A DNA stretch of 37,164 bases from Candidatus Latescibacterota bacterium (lineage in GTDB: Bacteria; Latescibacterota; UBA2968; UBA8231), in assembly GCA_016187725.1 (NCBI GenBank), contig JACPJE010000041.1:1-37164 (forward strand). The letters run 5' to 3'. This document shows, in pieces, positions 7,176 through 15,876 of the stretch. Below the pieces are notes generated by a model. The model saw only the letters and a program-made list of their open reading frames with translations, had not been told where the DNA came from and searched no databases. The stretch's first letter is position 1; every line of letters begins with the position of its first letter. Made by a program: the position numbers and the translations under genes.

Positions 7176-8393
7176 TCACTCGTAGCGCAAGGCATCGATG
7201 GGATTGAGGGAGGCCGCCTTTCTGGCGGGATAAAACCCGAAGAAGATGCCGACCGCTCCGGAGAAGCAGAAGGCCAGGATCACGGTGGGGATGGAGATCA
7301 CCGGGGTCATGCCGCTCAGGGCGTCCACCAGGTAGCGGGCGACGAAGCCGATGGCGATGCCGATCAGGCCCCCGGACAGGCTCAGGGCCACTGCCTCGAC
7401 CAGGAACTGGACCAGGATGTCACCGCTGCGGGCGCCGATGGCCATGCGGATGCCGATCTCGCGGGTGCGTTCGGTCACCGAGACCAGCATGATGTTCATG
7501 ATGCCGATGCCGCCCACCACCAGCGAGACGCTGGCGATGGCTGCCAGCAGCATGGTCATGGTGCGGGTGGCCTCCTGGGCGGTGCTGGCCAGGTCAGTCT
7601 GATTGCGGATGGTGAAGTCGTCGTCCTCACCCTCCTGCAGCTTGTGGTTCTCGCGCAACAGGATGCGGATCTGCTCCTGCGCGGCGGCGAGCTGGTCGGC
7701 GGAGACCGCGCTGCAGAGGATCTGTTGGATAAAACGCCAGCCACTGAGGCGGTACATGGCGGTGGTGTAGGGGACCAGGATGGCGTCGTCCTGGTCCACG
7801 CCGCCGGCACTCTGGCCTTTGCCGGTGAGCACCCCGATGATCTTGAAGGGCACGTTGCGCAGGCGCAGCTGCTGGCCCACCGGGTCCTGGTCGGGGAAGA
7901 GGTTGGTGACCACGGTCTGGCCGATCACGCAGACCTTGGCCTGGCCGCGCACCTCGCTGCTGGTGAAGAATTCGCCCGAGGCCAGGAGCCACTGGCGGAT
8001 CTCGAGGTAGTCAACCGACACCCCCTGGACCGCGGTATTCCAGTTGCCGATGCCGCCCACGGCCTGGACCCCGGCCCGCACCATGGGGGATACGCCGGTG
8101 AGCAGTTCGGCCTCCCTATCCAGTTTCTCCACGTCCTCCAAGCTCAGCCGGGTGCCGCTGCCGCCGCCCATGCTCACTCCGCCCTGGCGGCTGGCCCCGG
8201 GGAAGACGACCAGGAGATTGGTGCCCAGGCTGTTGATCTGCTGCTCGATCTGGGCCTGGGCGCCTTCGCCGATGGCGACCATGGTGATCACCGAGCCCAC
8301 GCCGATGATGATCCCCAGCATGGTCAACAGACTGCGCATCTTGTTCCTGGCGATGGCCTTGAAGGCCACGCGCAGCAAATTCTGCCATTTCAT
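7176..8393 (-). CDS. MacB-type ABC transporter permease (FtsX family)
   Basis: A 405-aa permease with the MacB/FtsX layout: one N-terminal membrane helix (SLLTMLGIIIGVGSVITMVA), a large periplasmic MacB_PCD domain of about 230 residues, and three C-terminal membrane helices containing VVGGIGIMNIMLVSVTERTREIGIRMAIG, of which the TERTREIG(I)R coupling motif is diagnostic. Unlike Escherichia coli MacB, the nucleotide-binding domain is on a separate protein encoded just upstream. The start ATG overlaps that gene's stop (ATGA, 8390-8393). It works with the adaptor and TolC-like protein to export a substrate, possibly a peptide, macrolide or lipid-linked molecule. The substrate cannot be told from sequence. 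Confidence 0.92.
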   Translation of the reverse strand: MKWQNLLRVAFKAIARNKMRSLLTMLGIIIGVGSVITMVAIGEGAQAQIEQQINSLGTNLLVVFPGASRQGGVSMGGGSGTRLSLEDVEKLDREAELLTGVSPMVRAGVQAVGGIGNWNTAVQGVSVDYLEIRQWLLASGEFFTSSEVRGQAKVCVIGQTVVTNLFPDQDPVGQQLRLRNVPFKIIGVLTGKGQSAGGVDQDDAILVPYTTAMYRLSGWRFIQQILCSAVSADQLAAAQEQIRILLRENHKLQEGEDDDFTIRNQTDLASTAQEATRTMTMLLAAIASVSLVVGGIGIMNIMLVSVTERTREIGIRMAIGARSGDILVQFLVEAVALSLSGGLIGIAIGFVARYLVDALSGMTPVISIPTVILAFCFSGAVGIFFGFYPARKAASLNPIDALRYE

Positions 8394-9106
8394 CTGCCCT
8401 GCTCCTCGGCCGGGCTGCCGGCGGCGGGGTGGTCGCTGACGATCTCGCCGTCCCGCATCTCGATGATGCGCCTGGTAGATTCGGCGATGTCGCGCTCATG
8501 GGTGATCAGCACGATGGTCATACCCTGCTGGTTCAGCTCCGCGAAGAGGTGCATGATCTCCAGGCTGGTGCGGGTGTCCAGGTTGCCCGTCGGTTCGTCG
8601 GCCAGGAGCAGGGCCGGCTGGTTGACCAGGGCCCGGGCAATGGCTACCCGCTGCTGCTGGCCGCCGGAGAGCTGGTTGGGATGGTGGTGTATGCGGTCGC
8701 CCAATCCCACCCGCTCCAGGGCGGTCCGGGCCAACTCCCGCGGTGATTGCTCCTTGTGGTTCCGGCTGTAGAGCATGGGCAGTTCGACGTTTTCGAGGGC
8801 CGAGGTGCGGGTGAGCAGGTTGAAGCCCTGGAAGACGAAGCCGATCTTCTGGTTGCGGATGCCGGCCAGCTGGTTGCGGTCCAGGGTATTGACCTGCACC
8901 CCGTCGAGAAGGTACTCGCCGCTAGTGGGGTAGTCTAGGCAGCCGATGATGTTCATCAGGGTGGATTTGCCCGACCCCGAGGCCCCGACGATGGCCGAGA
9001 ACTCCCCCCGCTCCACCTTCAGGTCCACCCCTCTGAGGGCCTGCACCTGCACCTCGCCGGTGATGTAGACCTTGGTCAGGCCGGCGGTGCGGATGACGGT
9101 CTCCAT
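8390..9106 (-). CDS. MacB/LolD-type ABC transporter ATP-binding protein
   Basis: A 238-aa nucleotide-binding subunit with all motifs: Walker A GASGSGKST, Q-loop in GFVFQGFNLL, signature LSGGQQQR, Walker B with DEPTGNLD, and the switch His in LITHERD. These are typical of the LolD/MacB/FtsE group. It energises the adjacent FtsX-type permease by conformational cycling rather than direct transmembrane substrate passage. Its start overlaps the adaptor stop as TGATG (nt 9104-9108) and its stop overlaps the permease start as ATGA, so the three genes are translationally coupled at equal stoichiometry. Confidence 0.94.
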   Translation of the reverse strand: METVIRTAGLTKVYITGEVQVQALRGVDLKVERGEFSAIVGASGSGKSTLMNIIGCLDYPTSGEYLLDGVQVNTLDRNQLAGIRNQKIGFVFQGFNLLTRTSALENVELPMLYSRNHKEQSPRELARTALERVGLGDRIHHHPNQLSGGQQQRVAIARALVNQPALLLADEPTGNLDTRTSLEIMHLFAELNQQGMTIVLITHERDIAESTRRIIEMRDGEIVSDHPAAGSPAEEQGR

Positions 9107-10524
9107 CAGAAGGGACCTCCGCCGCGCCGGCCACCGCCGCCTGGAGGGGCGGCCGGGGTCGTCCCGGGGAAGAGCCCGGTGGGCCTGGGGGTACCGGCGG
9201 TCAGCAGGCCGCTGATCACCTCCTGACCGGCGGCCAATTCGTCGGTTTTGATCTCAGTCATCTGCCCGTCGGTGATGCCGGTCCTGACCCGGATTACTTT
9301 CAATTTGCCGTTTTCGTCCAGGCACCAGAGCCGGCTGAGGTCGCGGGCGCGGCCACTGCCGCCTTCCCCGCCGCCAAAACCGCCAAAGCCGCCGCCGCCC
9401 GCGCCCCCACCGGTCCCGGCCCAGTTGCGGTTGCCCCCTCCCTGTTCGCCGCCCCCGCCCCGGTCGCCTCCTCTTGGTTCGCCCCCGCCCCGGTTGCTGC
9501 TCCGACTGCTGTCGCCCTGTTCGCCGCCAGACGCTCCATCCCGGCCCTGGCCCCAGGCCCGGCCGCCCTCGCCACCCTGCTGCTCCATCTGCTTGCGGAA
9601 CTCGGCCATCATCTCGGTGGTGGGCCGGAAGCGCAGCGCCGCGTTGGGCACCTTGAGCACATCCTGGGCCCGCTGGATGAGGAAATCGACCGTGGTGGTC
9701 ATGCCCGGCAGCAGCAGGCCTTCCTCGTTGGTCACCGAGACGACCACGGTGTAGTTGACCACGTTCTGGATGGTGGTGGGCTGGAGGCGCACCTGTCTGA
9801 CCTGGCCCTCGAAGGTCTTGCCTGGATAGGCCTGCACGGTGAAGCGGGCCCGCTGTCCCTCCTCAATTTGGCCGATGTCGCCTTCGTCCACATTGGCCAG
9901 GATCTGCATTTGGGAGAGGTCGTTGGCGATCAGGAAGAGGGTGGGGGCGGAGAAACTGGCGGCCACGGTCTGGCCGGCGTCCACGGGCCGGGAGATGACC
10001 GTGCCGTCGATGGGGGCGTAGATGGAGGCGTAGCGCAGGTTGATGCGCGCCCGGTCCAGGGCGGCCTGGGCTGACTTGAGCCCGGCCTTGGCAAGATTCA
10101 GATTGTACTGGGCCTGTTCGAGGTCGCTGGTCGAGGCCATTTTCCTGTCGTAGAGGGCTTTGATGCGGCGCTGCTCGCGGGCGGCGTGATCGAGCTGGGC
10201 TTTGGCCCGTTCCATGTTGCTATCCGAATCGCGCACCGAGGCGGCCAGGAAGGTGGTGTCGATGACGGCGATGAGGTCGCCTTGCTGCACCTTCTGGTTG
10301 AAGTCGACGAAGATCTTCGAAATCGTGCCGGAAACCTGGGTGCCCACCTGCACCGTGCTCACCGCACTGAGGGTTCCGGTGCTGGAGACGATGGCTTCGA
10401 GGTCGCCGGCCTCCACTTTTACAAAGCGGTACTGGGCACTGGGGGTTTTCGCGTCCGAATAGGCGTACCAACCCCCGGCGCCGGCCAGTGCGAGGGTTGA
10501 GACGATGAGGGCGATCTTCTTCAT
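9106..10524 (-). CDS. MacA-type periplasmic adaptor with Gly-rich insertion
   Basis: A 472-aa membrane-fusion protein. The N-terminus has a signal anchor (MKKIALIVSTLALAGAGGWYA). It then follows the HlyD/MacA order: lipoyl-like half (VSSTGTLSAVSTVQVGTQVSGTI), coiled-coil hairpin (residues about 85-160), second lipoyl half (IYAPIDGTVISRPVDAGQTV) and beta-barrel domain (about 200-290). Between the barrel and the membrane-proximal domain, residues about 313-394 are an unusual run rich in Gly, Arg and Ser. The C-terminus is again Gly/Arg/Pro-rich. It bridges the ABC permease and TolC-like channel. It is first in the operon, with about 155 bp of non-coding DNA upstream; the promoter probably lies there but I see no convincing consensus. 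Confidence 0.9.
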   Translation of the reverse strand: MKKIALIVSTLALAGAGGWYAYSDAKTPSAQYRFVKVEAGDLEAIVSSTGTLSAVSTVQVGTQVSGTISKIFVDFNQKVQQGDLIAVIDTTFLAASVRDSDSNMERAKAQLDHAAREQRRIKALYDRKMASTSDLEQAQYNLNLAKAGLKSAQAALDRARINLRYASIYAPIDGTVISRPVDAGQTVAASFSAPTLFLIANDLSQMQILANVDEGDIGQIEEGQRARFTVQAYPGKTFEGQVRQVRLQPTTIQNVVNYTVVVSVTNEEGLLLPGMTTTVDFLIQRAQDVLKVPNAALRFRPTTEMMAEFRKQMEQQGGEGGRAWGQGRDGASGGEQGDSSRSSNRGGGEPRGGDRGGGGEQGGGNRNWAGTGGGAGGGGFGGFGGGEGGSGRARDLSRLWCLDENGKLKVIRVRTGITDGQMTEIKTDELAAGQEVISGLLTAGTPRPTGLFPGTTPAAPPGGGGRRGGGPF

Positions 10525-10680
10525 GGCATCACCGGAAGATTGAGGGTGAATTTGATCACTATATTAAAGACCCTGGGGCAGGGAGGAAAGTTTTACCTGC
10601 CCGGAGGTAGCGGTAAAAAGAAAAGGCCTGATCCGATCTGCCTGCTCGTGCGGAGGGGAGGCTCCTGGCCGGCAGATTGA

Positions 10681-11730
10681 CTAGAGCGGGAAGGCGATGC
10701 GGCGGCCCTCGGCGGCGGCCCGGTACGCGCCGAGCACCATCTCCACCGAGACCCTGCCTTCCTCGGGGCTGATGGTCTGGTCGCCCAGGCCGCGCAGGTA
10801 GTCGATGAAGGGCCGGGGCACCGCGGCGATGCGCTCGCCCTGGGAGGCGGGGATGGGGAGGCGGAATTCGGTCCAGTGTTTTTCGTCCTTGCGGATCAGG
10901 CGCAGAGGCACGGCGTCGGCGTGCCGCGGGGCGGCGGTGGAAGGGGCGTCGCCGTAATCCTGGACGATGGTGCCCTGGTCGCCGTAGATCTCGGTGGTGT
11001 TGACCCCGGACACGGTGGTGGAGGAGTTGAGCAGCACCCCGATCTCGCCCTGGGAGAAACGGTAGAGGGCCACCCCATTGTCATCGGGGGCGTTGCTGCC
11101 TAGGATATTGGCTATCTCCGCGGTCACGCTGCGGGGGGCGCCCAGCATCCAGTAGAACCAGTCAGCCGCGTGGGTGGCGTCGTCGAAGAACATCCCCACG
11201 TTGGCCAGCGGGTCCACGTGCCAGCGGGTGGCGCCGGTGCCGAAGGTGGGGTTGAGGAGCACGTTGATGGTGTGGCGCCGGCGCACCAGGAAGGCCCGGC
11301 CCACCGCGCCTTCGGCTAGCAACTGCTTCATCTTGCGGTTGACCGGGTCCTGGCGCATCTGGAAGGCCATGCTGAACTTCACCCCGGCGCGGCGGACCGC
11401 GGCGACGATGCGATCGCAGTCCTCCAGGGTGGTGGCCATGGGCTTCTGGCAGAGGAGGTGCTTGCCGGCGGCCGCGGCCCTTTCGATGTATTCGGCGTGG
11501 CGGTTGGTCTCACAGGCGATAATGAGGGCGTCGATGCGGGGGTCTTTGATGAGGGCGTCGGCGTCGGGGCGGAATTCGAGGCCGTAGGCCTGGGCCGCCT
11601 GCCTGCCCCGGGCCTGGTCATCGTCCCACGATGCCACCAGTCTGACATCGGGGAAATCCCGCATCACCTGGCAATAGGTGTTGGCGTGTCCGTGGGCGTG
11701 GCTGAGCACCCCGATCCTGACGCGGTCCAT
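10681..11730 (-). CDS. Gfo/Idh/MocA-family oxidoreductase
   Basis: A 349-aa NAD(P)-dependent oxidoreductase. The N-terminal Rossmann domain starts RIGVLSHAHGHA. The catalytic Lys lies in the EKP-like motif (CQKPMATT, about residue 96), and a C-terminal alpha/beta domain includes DATHAADWFYWMLG, the usual place of the D-x-x-x-H catalytic pair. Such enzymes oxidise or epimerise sugars, inositols and sugar acids. I chose MDRVRIGVL (ATG at 11728-11730). An open frame continues upstream to 12429 but is antisense to a real plus-strand gene. It diverges from the plus-strand sugar operon across 81 bp, so both may respond to the same regulator. Confidence 0.88.
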   Translation of the reverse strand: MDRVRIGVLSHAHGHANTYCQVMRDFPDVRLVASWDDDQARGRQAAQAYGLEFRPDADALIKDPRIDALIIACETNRHAEYIERAAAAGKHLLCQKPMATTLEDCDRIVAAVRRAGVKFSMAFQMRQDPVNRKMKQLLAEGAVGRAFLVRRRHTINVLLNPTFGTGATRWHVDPLANVGMFFDDATHAADWFYWMLGAPRSVTAEIANILGSNAPDDNGVALYRFSQGEIGVLLNSSTTVSGVNTTEIYGDQGTIVQDYGDAPSTAAPRHADAVPLRLIRKDEKHWTEFRLPIPASQGERIAAVPRPFIDYLRGLGDQTISPEEGRVSVEMVLGAYRAAAEGRRIAFPL

Positions 11731-11811
11731 GGAAACCCCCTTGAGCGCCCCGGGCGCCTGGTCATTGGCAACTTCTATTAATATCCTAAACCTGAGCGAG
11801 GAGAGAAAGAG
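11731..11811. promoter_or_regulatory. divergent intergenic region of the sugar-catabolism locus
   Basis: These 81 bp separate the minus-strand oxidoreductase gene from the long plus-strand gene run, so promoters for both should be here or inside the flanking genes. It contains an AT-rich patch around 11770-11790 (TTCTATTAATATCC), a small GC-rich dyad GCGCC-CCG-GGCGC, and a purine-rich ribosome-binding stretch (GAGGAGAGAAAGAG) before ATG 11812. I cannot fit a good -35/-10 pair. Confidence 0.35.
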
Positions 11812-13542
11812 ATGGCCGAGACCCGCTACGATCAGCGCACCGACGGGGTAGAGGAGAAGCTGCAGCTGTTGAGGGGGGCGTACGCGGGAGGGAGGCTGGA
11901 TCTGGCTATGTCCCTGGCCGCCTCCATCAAAGATACCCTGCGCTGCGAAAGGCAATGGCAGACAGGTGCGGTGGTGGGCGGTCCCGAGGCCAGTGGCCGG
12001 GTCGCCGAACTGCCGGCCCCCTGGGCGGCCTGGGCGCGGGGTTGGTCCTGCTACCAGGTGCTGGAGGTAGCCGAGGAGGCGGGCATGGAGCGCCCCGAGG
12101 AACCAGTGGAGGTGCGGCTGGCCTTTGGTGAGGACCAGATGCAGGACCTGCGGCGCGAGGTGCGGGTGGCGCGGGTGGAAAAGGGGGAATTGCGCGAGGT
12201 GAAGAGCCAGGTGGACGCCGAGGTCTGTAGAGGTGGGGTGTGGCAGTGTAGGCTGGTGTTCATGGCCCAGGTGCCGGCGGGCGGGCAGGTGCAGTACCTG
12301 GTATTCTACGGCAATCCCTGGGCCGAGTTGCCCGAGTACCCCTCCGACCTGAAAGTGACCGGGGAAGGGTACGAACTGCAGATCGAAAACAACCACTACC
12401 AAGCCCAGCTCTCCGGGCAGACCGGGCAACTGGAGCGCTTGGTCTACCGGCGCCCTCCGGGCCTAGAGCTGTTTGCCGGCGGGGAAGGCCACGGCGAGCC
12501 GCCCCACATCGACTGGGCCCACGATTACCTGGCCGACCAGAAGTTCCAGAAGTTCCGGGTGACCAATTGGGGGGCTTGCCCCAACTGGGAGGTGAGTCGG
12601 GGTCCCTTGTGCGTCAAGGTGCGGCGCTGGGGCTTCCCCCACAGCCCGGCGCATCCACTCTTCACCCCCAGCCGCATGCACATCGATGTGGAGTACACCT
12701 TCTATGCCCGGCAACCATTCTTCCTCAAGGACGGCAGCATGGAGATGGTGAAGGACTTCGACATCGACTACCTGCGCGACGACGAGTGGGTCTTCTCAGG
12801 GTATTCCTTCACGGACGCGCTGTGGATGGACCGGGAGGGCCGGCTGCACGAGGGGGAGGTGGCGGCGGGGCACAGCGACGAGCTGTGGGGGGTGGGCTTC
12901 TTCAACCGCCACAGCAAGGACGCTTTCATCGCCCTGTGGCTGGAGCACAGCGCCAGCGGCTTCGAGGGCCTGCACCACACCGGGGTTCCGCAGCTCAATT
13001 ACCAGGGGCACGGGCAGTTGTGGAGCAGGTGGGCGGCCCACAGCGGGCCAGAGTTCAAGGCCGGGGCCGTGCTCAGGCAGCGCAATGCCTATCTGGTGTC
13101 CCCGTACGAGGGGCCGGGGCCGGTGGAGGAGGCCCGGCAGTGTTTTCTCCGGCCCCTGCAGGTCAGGGTCGGCCAGTTGCCGGAGGGCCGCGCTGCCCAG
13201 GGGAGCCTGGCCCGTCCCGGCGAGGCCGAAGCCGGGCTGAAACCGGCCCTGTGGGCGGCCCTGCGCCAGGTGCCCGACGACATGTTCTACACCGCGGATG
13301 CGAACCTGGTGGACATGGGCTATATTTACGATCTCCGGGTGCGCGGGGGAGTGGTCGAGGTGCTGATGACCATGCCCCACCGGGGGCGGCCCTGCTACCG
13401 GTACCTGGGCGAGCCCCTGCGCCGGCGGCTCCTGCAAGTGGAGGGGGTGGGCGAGGTGCTGGTGGACTTCACCTGGGAGCCGGCCTGGTCCCTGGCGCGA
13501 CTGACGAGGAAGGGCCGGGAGATGATGGGACTGGAGAGCTGA
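11812..13542 (+). CDS. mutarotase-like beta-sandwich protein fused to C-terminal MIP18/DUF59 domain
   Basis: A 576-aa protein with no signal peptide. Residues about 70-470 are beta-rich with sugar-enzyme flavour: NNHYQAQLSGQTGQLERLVYR is the kind of segment found in galactose-mutarotase-like domains of glycosidases and lyases, and many Trp/His/Tyr residues follow. From about residue 476 it switches to a different fold: ALWAALRQVPDD, LVDMGYIYDLRV, VEVLMTMP, a Cys in GRPCYRYL, then VEGVGEVLVDFTWEPAWS. These match the order of the MIP18/PaaD-like DUF59 domain used in Fe-S cluster assembly and in aromatic-ring oxygenase loading. The fusion is unusual. It is first in the catabolic gene run, so the DUF59 part may help mature or bind an iron protein of the pathway. 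That role is inference. Confidence 0.75.
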   Translation: MAETRYDQRTDGVEEKLQLLRGAYAGGRLDLAMSLAASIKDTLRCERQWQTGAVVGGPEASGRVAELPAPWAAWARGWSCYQVLEVAEEAGMERPEEPVEVRLAFGEDQMQDLRREVRVARVEKGELREVKSQVDAEVCRGGVWQCRLVFMAQVPAGGQVQYLVFYGNPWAELPEYPSDLKVTGEGYELQIENNHYQAQLSGQTGQLERLVYRRPPGLELFAGGEGHGEPPHIDWAHDYLADQKFQKFRVTNWGACPNWEVSRGPLCVKVRRWGFPHSPAHPLFTPSRMHIDVEYTFYARQPFFLKDGSMEMVKDFDIDYLRDDEWVFSGYSFTDALWMDREGRLHEGEVAAGHSDELWGVGFFNRHSKDAFIALWLEHSASGFEGLHHTGVPQLNYQGHGQLWSRWAAHSGPEFKAGAVLRQRNAYLVSPYEGPGPVEEARQCFLRPLQVRVGQLPEGRAAQGSLARPGEAEAGLKPALWAALRQVPDDMFYTADANLVDMGYIYDLRVRGGVVEVLMTMPHRGRPCYRYLGEPLRRRLLQVEGVGEVLVDFTWEPAWSLARLTRKGREMMGLES

Positions 13543-13556
13543 AGGAGAGACCAGAG

Positions 13557-13604
13557 GTGCCCAAGATCAACAAGTACTACGACGAGGTGAATAGAGCCGT
13601 ATGA
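13557..13604 (+). CDS. possible 15-codon mini-ORF coupled to the first enolase-superfamily gene
   Basis: GTG 13557 opens VPKINKYYDEVNRAV and ends at TGA 13602-13604, overlapping the next gene's ATG as ATGA. A GAAGGAGAG ribosome-binding-like sequence stands 8-10 nt upstream. It could be a coupling mini-cistron or the C-terminal remnant of a deleted gene. The residues look protein-like, but the evidence is thin. Confidence 0.25.
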   Translation: MPKINKYYDEVNRAV

Positions 13605-14803
13605 AAATCACCGGGGTGAAGAGCACCCTGTACGCGCACCGGCTCAACCGGCGCATGGGCGACGCCAATTCGCCCTCGGGCCGGGTGAAGGGCGCCAACT
13701 GTGTGGTCGAATTGGAGACCGACGAGGGCCTGACCGGGATCGGCCTGGGCGGGGGCGGGGTGCGGCCCCAGATTCAGGCCCTGGTCGAAGGGCTGCTCAA
13801 GGGCCAGGACCCCCGGCGGGGCTACGGGCTGTGGCAGCGCATGGTGGACAAACATTTCAAGGGCGGCCACGACGGGCTGATCAACGACGCGATTTCGGTG
13901 CTGGATATGGCCCTGTGGGATCTGAAGGCCAAGGCCAAGGATGAGCCGTTGTGGAAGACCCTGGGGGGCAGCCGCGACCGGGCCCTGTGCTATGCCAGCG
14001 GCATTGAGGCGCCCCTCTCGGACCAGCAAGTACACGACTGGTACGCGCAGATGGCCACCCAGTACGGGTTCAAGGGCGGCAAGCTCAAGGTGGGGCTGGA
14101 CCAGGACGCGGATCTGCGGCGGTTGGGGCTGATGGACCAGGCCCTGCGCCAGGTTGCGGATCGGCCCATGCTGCTGATCGACGCCAACGAGTACTGGTCT
14201 CCCAAGCAGGCCATCCGCAAGGTGCGCCAGATGGAGGAGCGCTTCGATTTGACCTGGGTGGAGGAGCCGGCCCGACGCTGGGATTTCCTGGGCCTCAAGC
14301 GGGTCTCGGACAGCGTGCGCAGCCCGGTCTGCGCCGGGGAAAACCTCGACACCCTGGGGGACTTTCTGCCCTACTTCCACCACCGCTGCGCCGACGTGAT
14401 CCAGGTCAGCTATGGCATGACCGGCATCACCTGTGCCCTGCAGTTGGCCGATGCGGCGTACGGGTACGAGCTGCCGGTCACCTTGGGCGGGTCGCCGGGG
14501 AATATCCACGCCCACCTGGCCACGGTGATGCCCAATTTCATGTGCATGGAAGTGGTGGACCCCGAGCCGGGGGACGGGGTGTTCAACAGCGATATCAAGA
14601 TCGTGGATGGCTGGGCTATTCCGGATGAGCGGCCGGGCTTAGGGATTGAGATCGACCGCGAGGCCCTGGCCCGGCAGGCAGTGGACCGGGTGCCGCCGGG
14701 GGCGGGGCCCAGTCCCTTTGGCCGGCGCCAGGGGGCGGGCCTGTACGAGGTCCCGCCCAGCGCCGCCGAACAGGCCGAGGCCGCCAAGGGAGGGGAGGAC
14801 TGA
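13601..14803 (+). CDS. enolase-superfamily dehydratase/racemase (mandelate racemase type), copy 1
   Basis: A 400-aa enzyme of the mandelate racemase/muconate lactonizing group. The catalytic frame is complete: KLK at K161/K163 at the end of the second barrel strand, metal ligands D194 (LLIDANEYW), E221 or E222 (WVEEPARRWD) and E247 (CAGEN), and a His at about 303 (GNIHAHL) in the place of the mandelate racemase His297. Such enzymes abstract the alpha-proton of a sugar acid, most often dehydrating it to a 2-keto-3-deoxy acid. The substrate is unknown; the neighbours suggest a hexonate or uronate derivative. The C-terminus after about residue 360 is a Pro/Ala-rich extension. It is paralogous to the next gene, one base away. 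Confidence 0.88.
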   Translation: MKITGVKSTLYAHRLNRRMGDANSPSGRVKGANCVVELETDEGLTGIGLGGGGVRPQIQALVEGLLKGQDPRRGYGLWQRMVDKHFKGGHDGLINDAISVLDMALWDLKAKAKDEPLWKTLGGSRDRALCYASGIEAPLSDQQVHDWYAQMATQYGFKGGKLKVGLDQDADLRRLGLMDQALRQVADRPMLLIDANEYWSPKQAIRKVRQMEERFDLTWVEEPARRWDFLGLKRVSDSVRSPVCAGENLDTLGDFLPYFHHRCADVIQVSYGMTGITCALQLADAAYGYELPVTLGGSPGNIHAHLATVMPNFMCMEVVDPEPGDGVFNSDIKIVDGWAIPDERPGLGIEIDREALARQAVDRVPPGAGPSPFGRRQGAGLYEVPPSAAEQAEAAKGGED

Positions 14804-14804
14804 G

Positions 14805-15854
14805 ATGAAGATCACCGGATACCGCGTCGAATCCTACGTGATGCAGATGGACCGGCCCATCGCCGACGCCAACTATCCCCAGGGCGAGGATCTGATGCCG
14901 GCCAGCCTCTTGTGGATCGAGACCGACGAGGGGATCTCGGGCCTGGCTCCGGGGGGTGGTGACGTGGAGCGCTTCTTCCATTTGCTCGAAGGGCAGGACC
15001 CGCGCGAGGTGATCGGGATCTGGCGGCGCATGGTGGATTTTGTCCACAAGGGCGGGGTGGTGGCCGCAGGCGGGCCGATCAGCAGCATCGACGTGGCCCT
15101 GTGGGATCTGAAGGCCAAGATCGCCGGTGAACCGCTCTGGCAGACCTTCGGGGCGCTGGAGGGTCGGGCCAAGGCCTATGCCAGCGGCATCGACTACTGC
15201 CTGGGGGACGAGGACCTCTTCGCCTTTTACCGGCGCATGGCTGAGCGGGGAGTGGATGGGGGCAAGCTGAAGCTGGGCCTCGATATGGAGGCGGACCTGC
15301 GGCGGTTGGGCATCATGCGCGAAGCCCTGAGCCCGGCCAGCGCGCGGCCCCGGCTGATGATCGATGTCAACGAGTACTGGTCGCCCAAGCAGGCAGTGCG
15401 TTATGTGCAGGAGATCGAGCGCCATTTTGATATCAGTTGGGTGGAGGAGCCGGCGCGGCGCTGGGACTACGAGGGGCTGCGCCAGGTCTCGCAGCAGGTG
15501 AAGGCTGCGGTGGCCACCTGCGAGAATCTGCGCCATATCAGCGAGGTGTACCCGCTGGTACACCACCAGGCCGTGGACATCCTCAATATCTCGGCTGGGC
15601 AGACCGGATTCACCGGCTGCCGGCAGATCGCCCATCTGGCCCACGCGTACGAACTGCCGGTTTCGATGATGAACTGCCAGGCCAATTACATGGCCCACCT
15701 GGCCGCGGCCCTGCCCAACCACCTGTCCATGGAGGTGGTGGACCCTGGGCGGGAGCACTGCCTGCGCTTCAGCCATCATCTGGAGGACGGCTTCATCGTG
15801 TTGGGGGAGGAGCCGGGGCTGGGCATCGAGGTGGATGCGGGCCGGGAGAGGTAA
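14805..15854 (+). CDS. enolase-superfamily dehydratase/racemase (mandelate racemase type), copy 2
   Basis: A 349-aa paralogue of the preceding gene, sharing many blocks (ETDEG, EGQDPRE, ALWDLKAK, YASGI, GGKLKLGLD, ADLRRLGIM, NEYWSPKQAVR, WVEEPARRWD). The active-site residues are KLK at 154/156, D187, E214 and E240 (TCENL). It lacks the C-terminal extension of copy 1, and its loop residues differ, including MMNCQANYMAHL where copy 1 has GGSPGNIHAHL. The two may therefore act on different stereoisomers or sequential substrates. It starts at ATG 14805, directly after the TGA of copy 1; the longer open frame upstream is a shadow. After it the defence block begins, 22 nt downstream. Confidence 0.87.
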   Translation: MKITGYRVESYVMQMDRPIADANYPQGEDLMPASLLWIETDEGISGLAPGGGDVERFFHLLEGQDPREVIGIWRRMVDFVHKGGVVAAGGPISSIDVALWDLKAKIAGEPLWQTFGALEGRAKAYASGIDYCLGDEDLFAFYRRMAERGVDGGKLKLGLDMEADLRRLGIMREALSPASARPRLMIDVNEYWSPKQAVRYVQEIERHFDISWVEEPARRWDYEGLRQVSQQVKAAVATCENLRHISEVYPLVHHQAVDILNISAGQTGFTGCRQIAHLAHAYELPVSMMNCQANYMAHLAAALPNHLSMEVVDPGREHCLRFSHHLEDGFIVLGEEPGLGIEVDAGRER

Positions 15855-15876
15855 AGTGGAAGTGAAAAGGAGACCT

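Noticed and set aside
5973..8771. A 932-codon plus-strand open frame over the efflux operon
   Set aside because: It is antisense to the TolC-like and ABC genes, is rich in Gly, Gln, His and Asp from mirrored high-GC codons, and has no family motif.
11731..12429. Upstream extension of the minus-strand Gfo/Idh/MocA gene
   Set aside because: The Rossmann start at 11730 is the normal N-terminus; the extension is antisense to the DUF59-fusion gene.
13601..15854. Tandem enolase-superfamily genes as a recent duplication or assembly repeat
   Set aside because: The copies differ throughout in sequence and length, so they are old paralogues.
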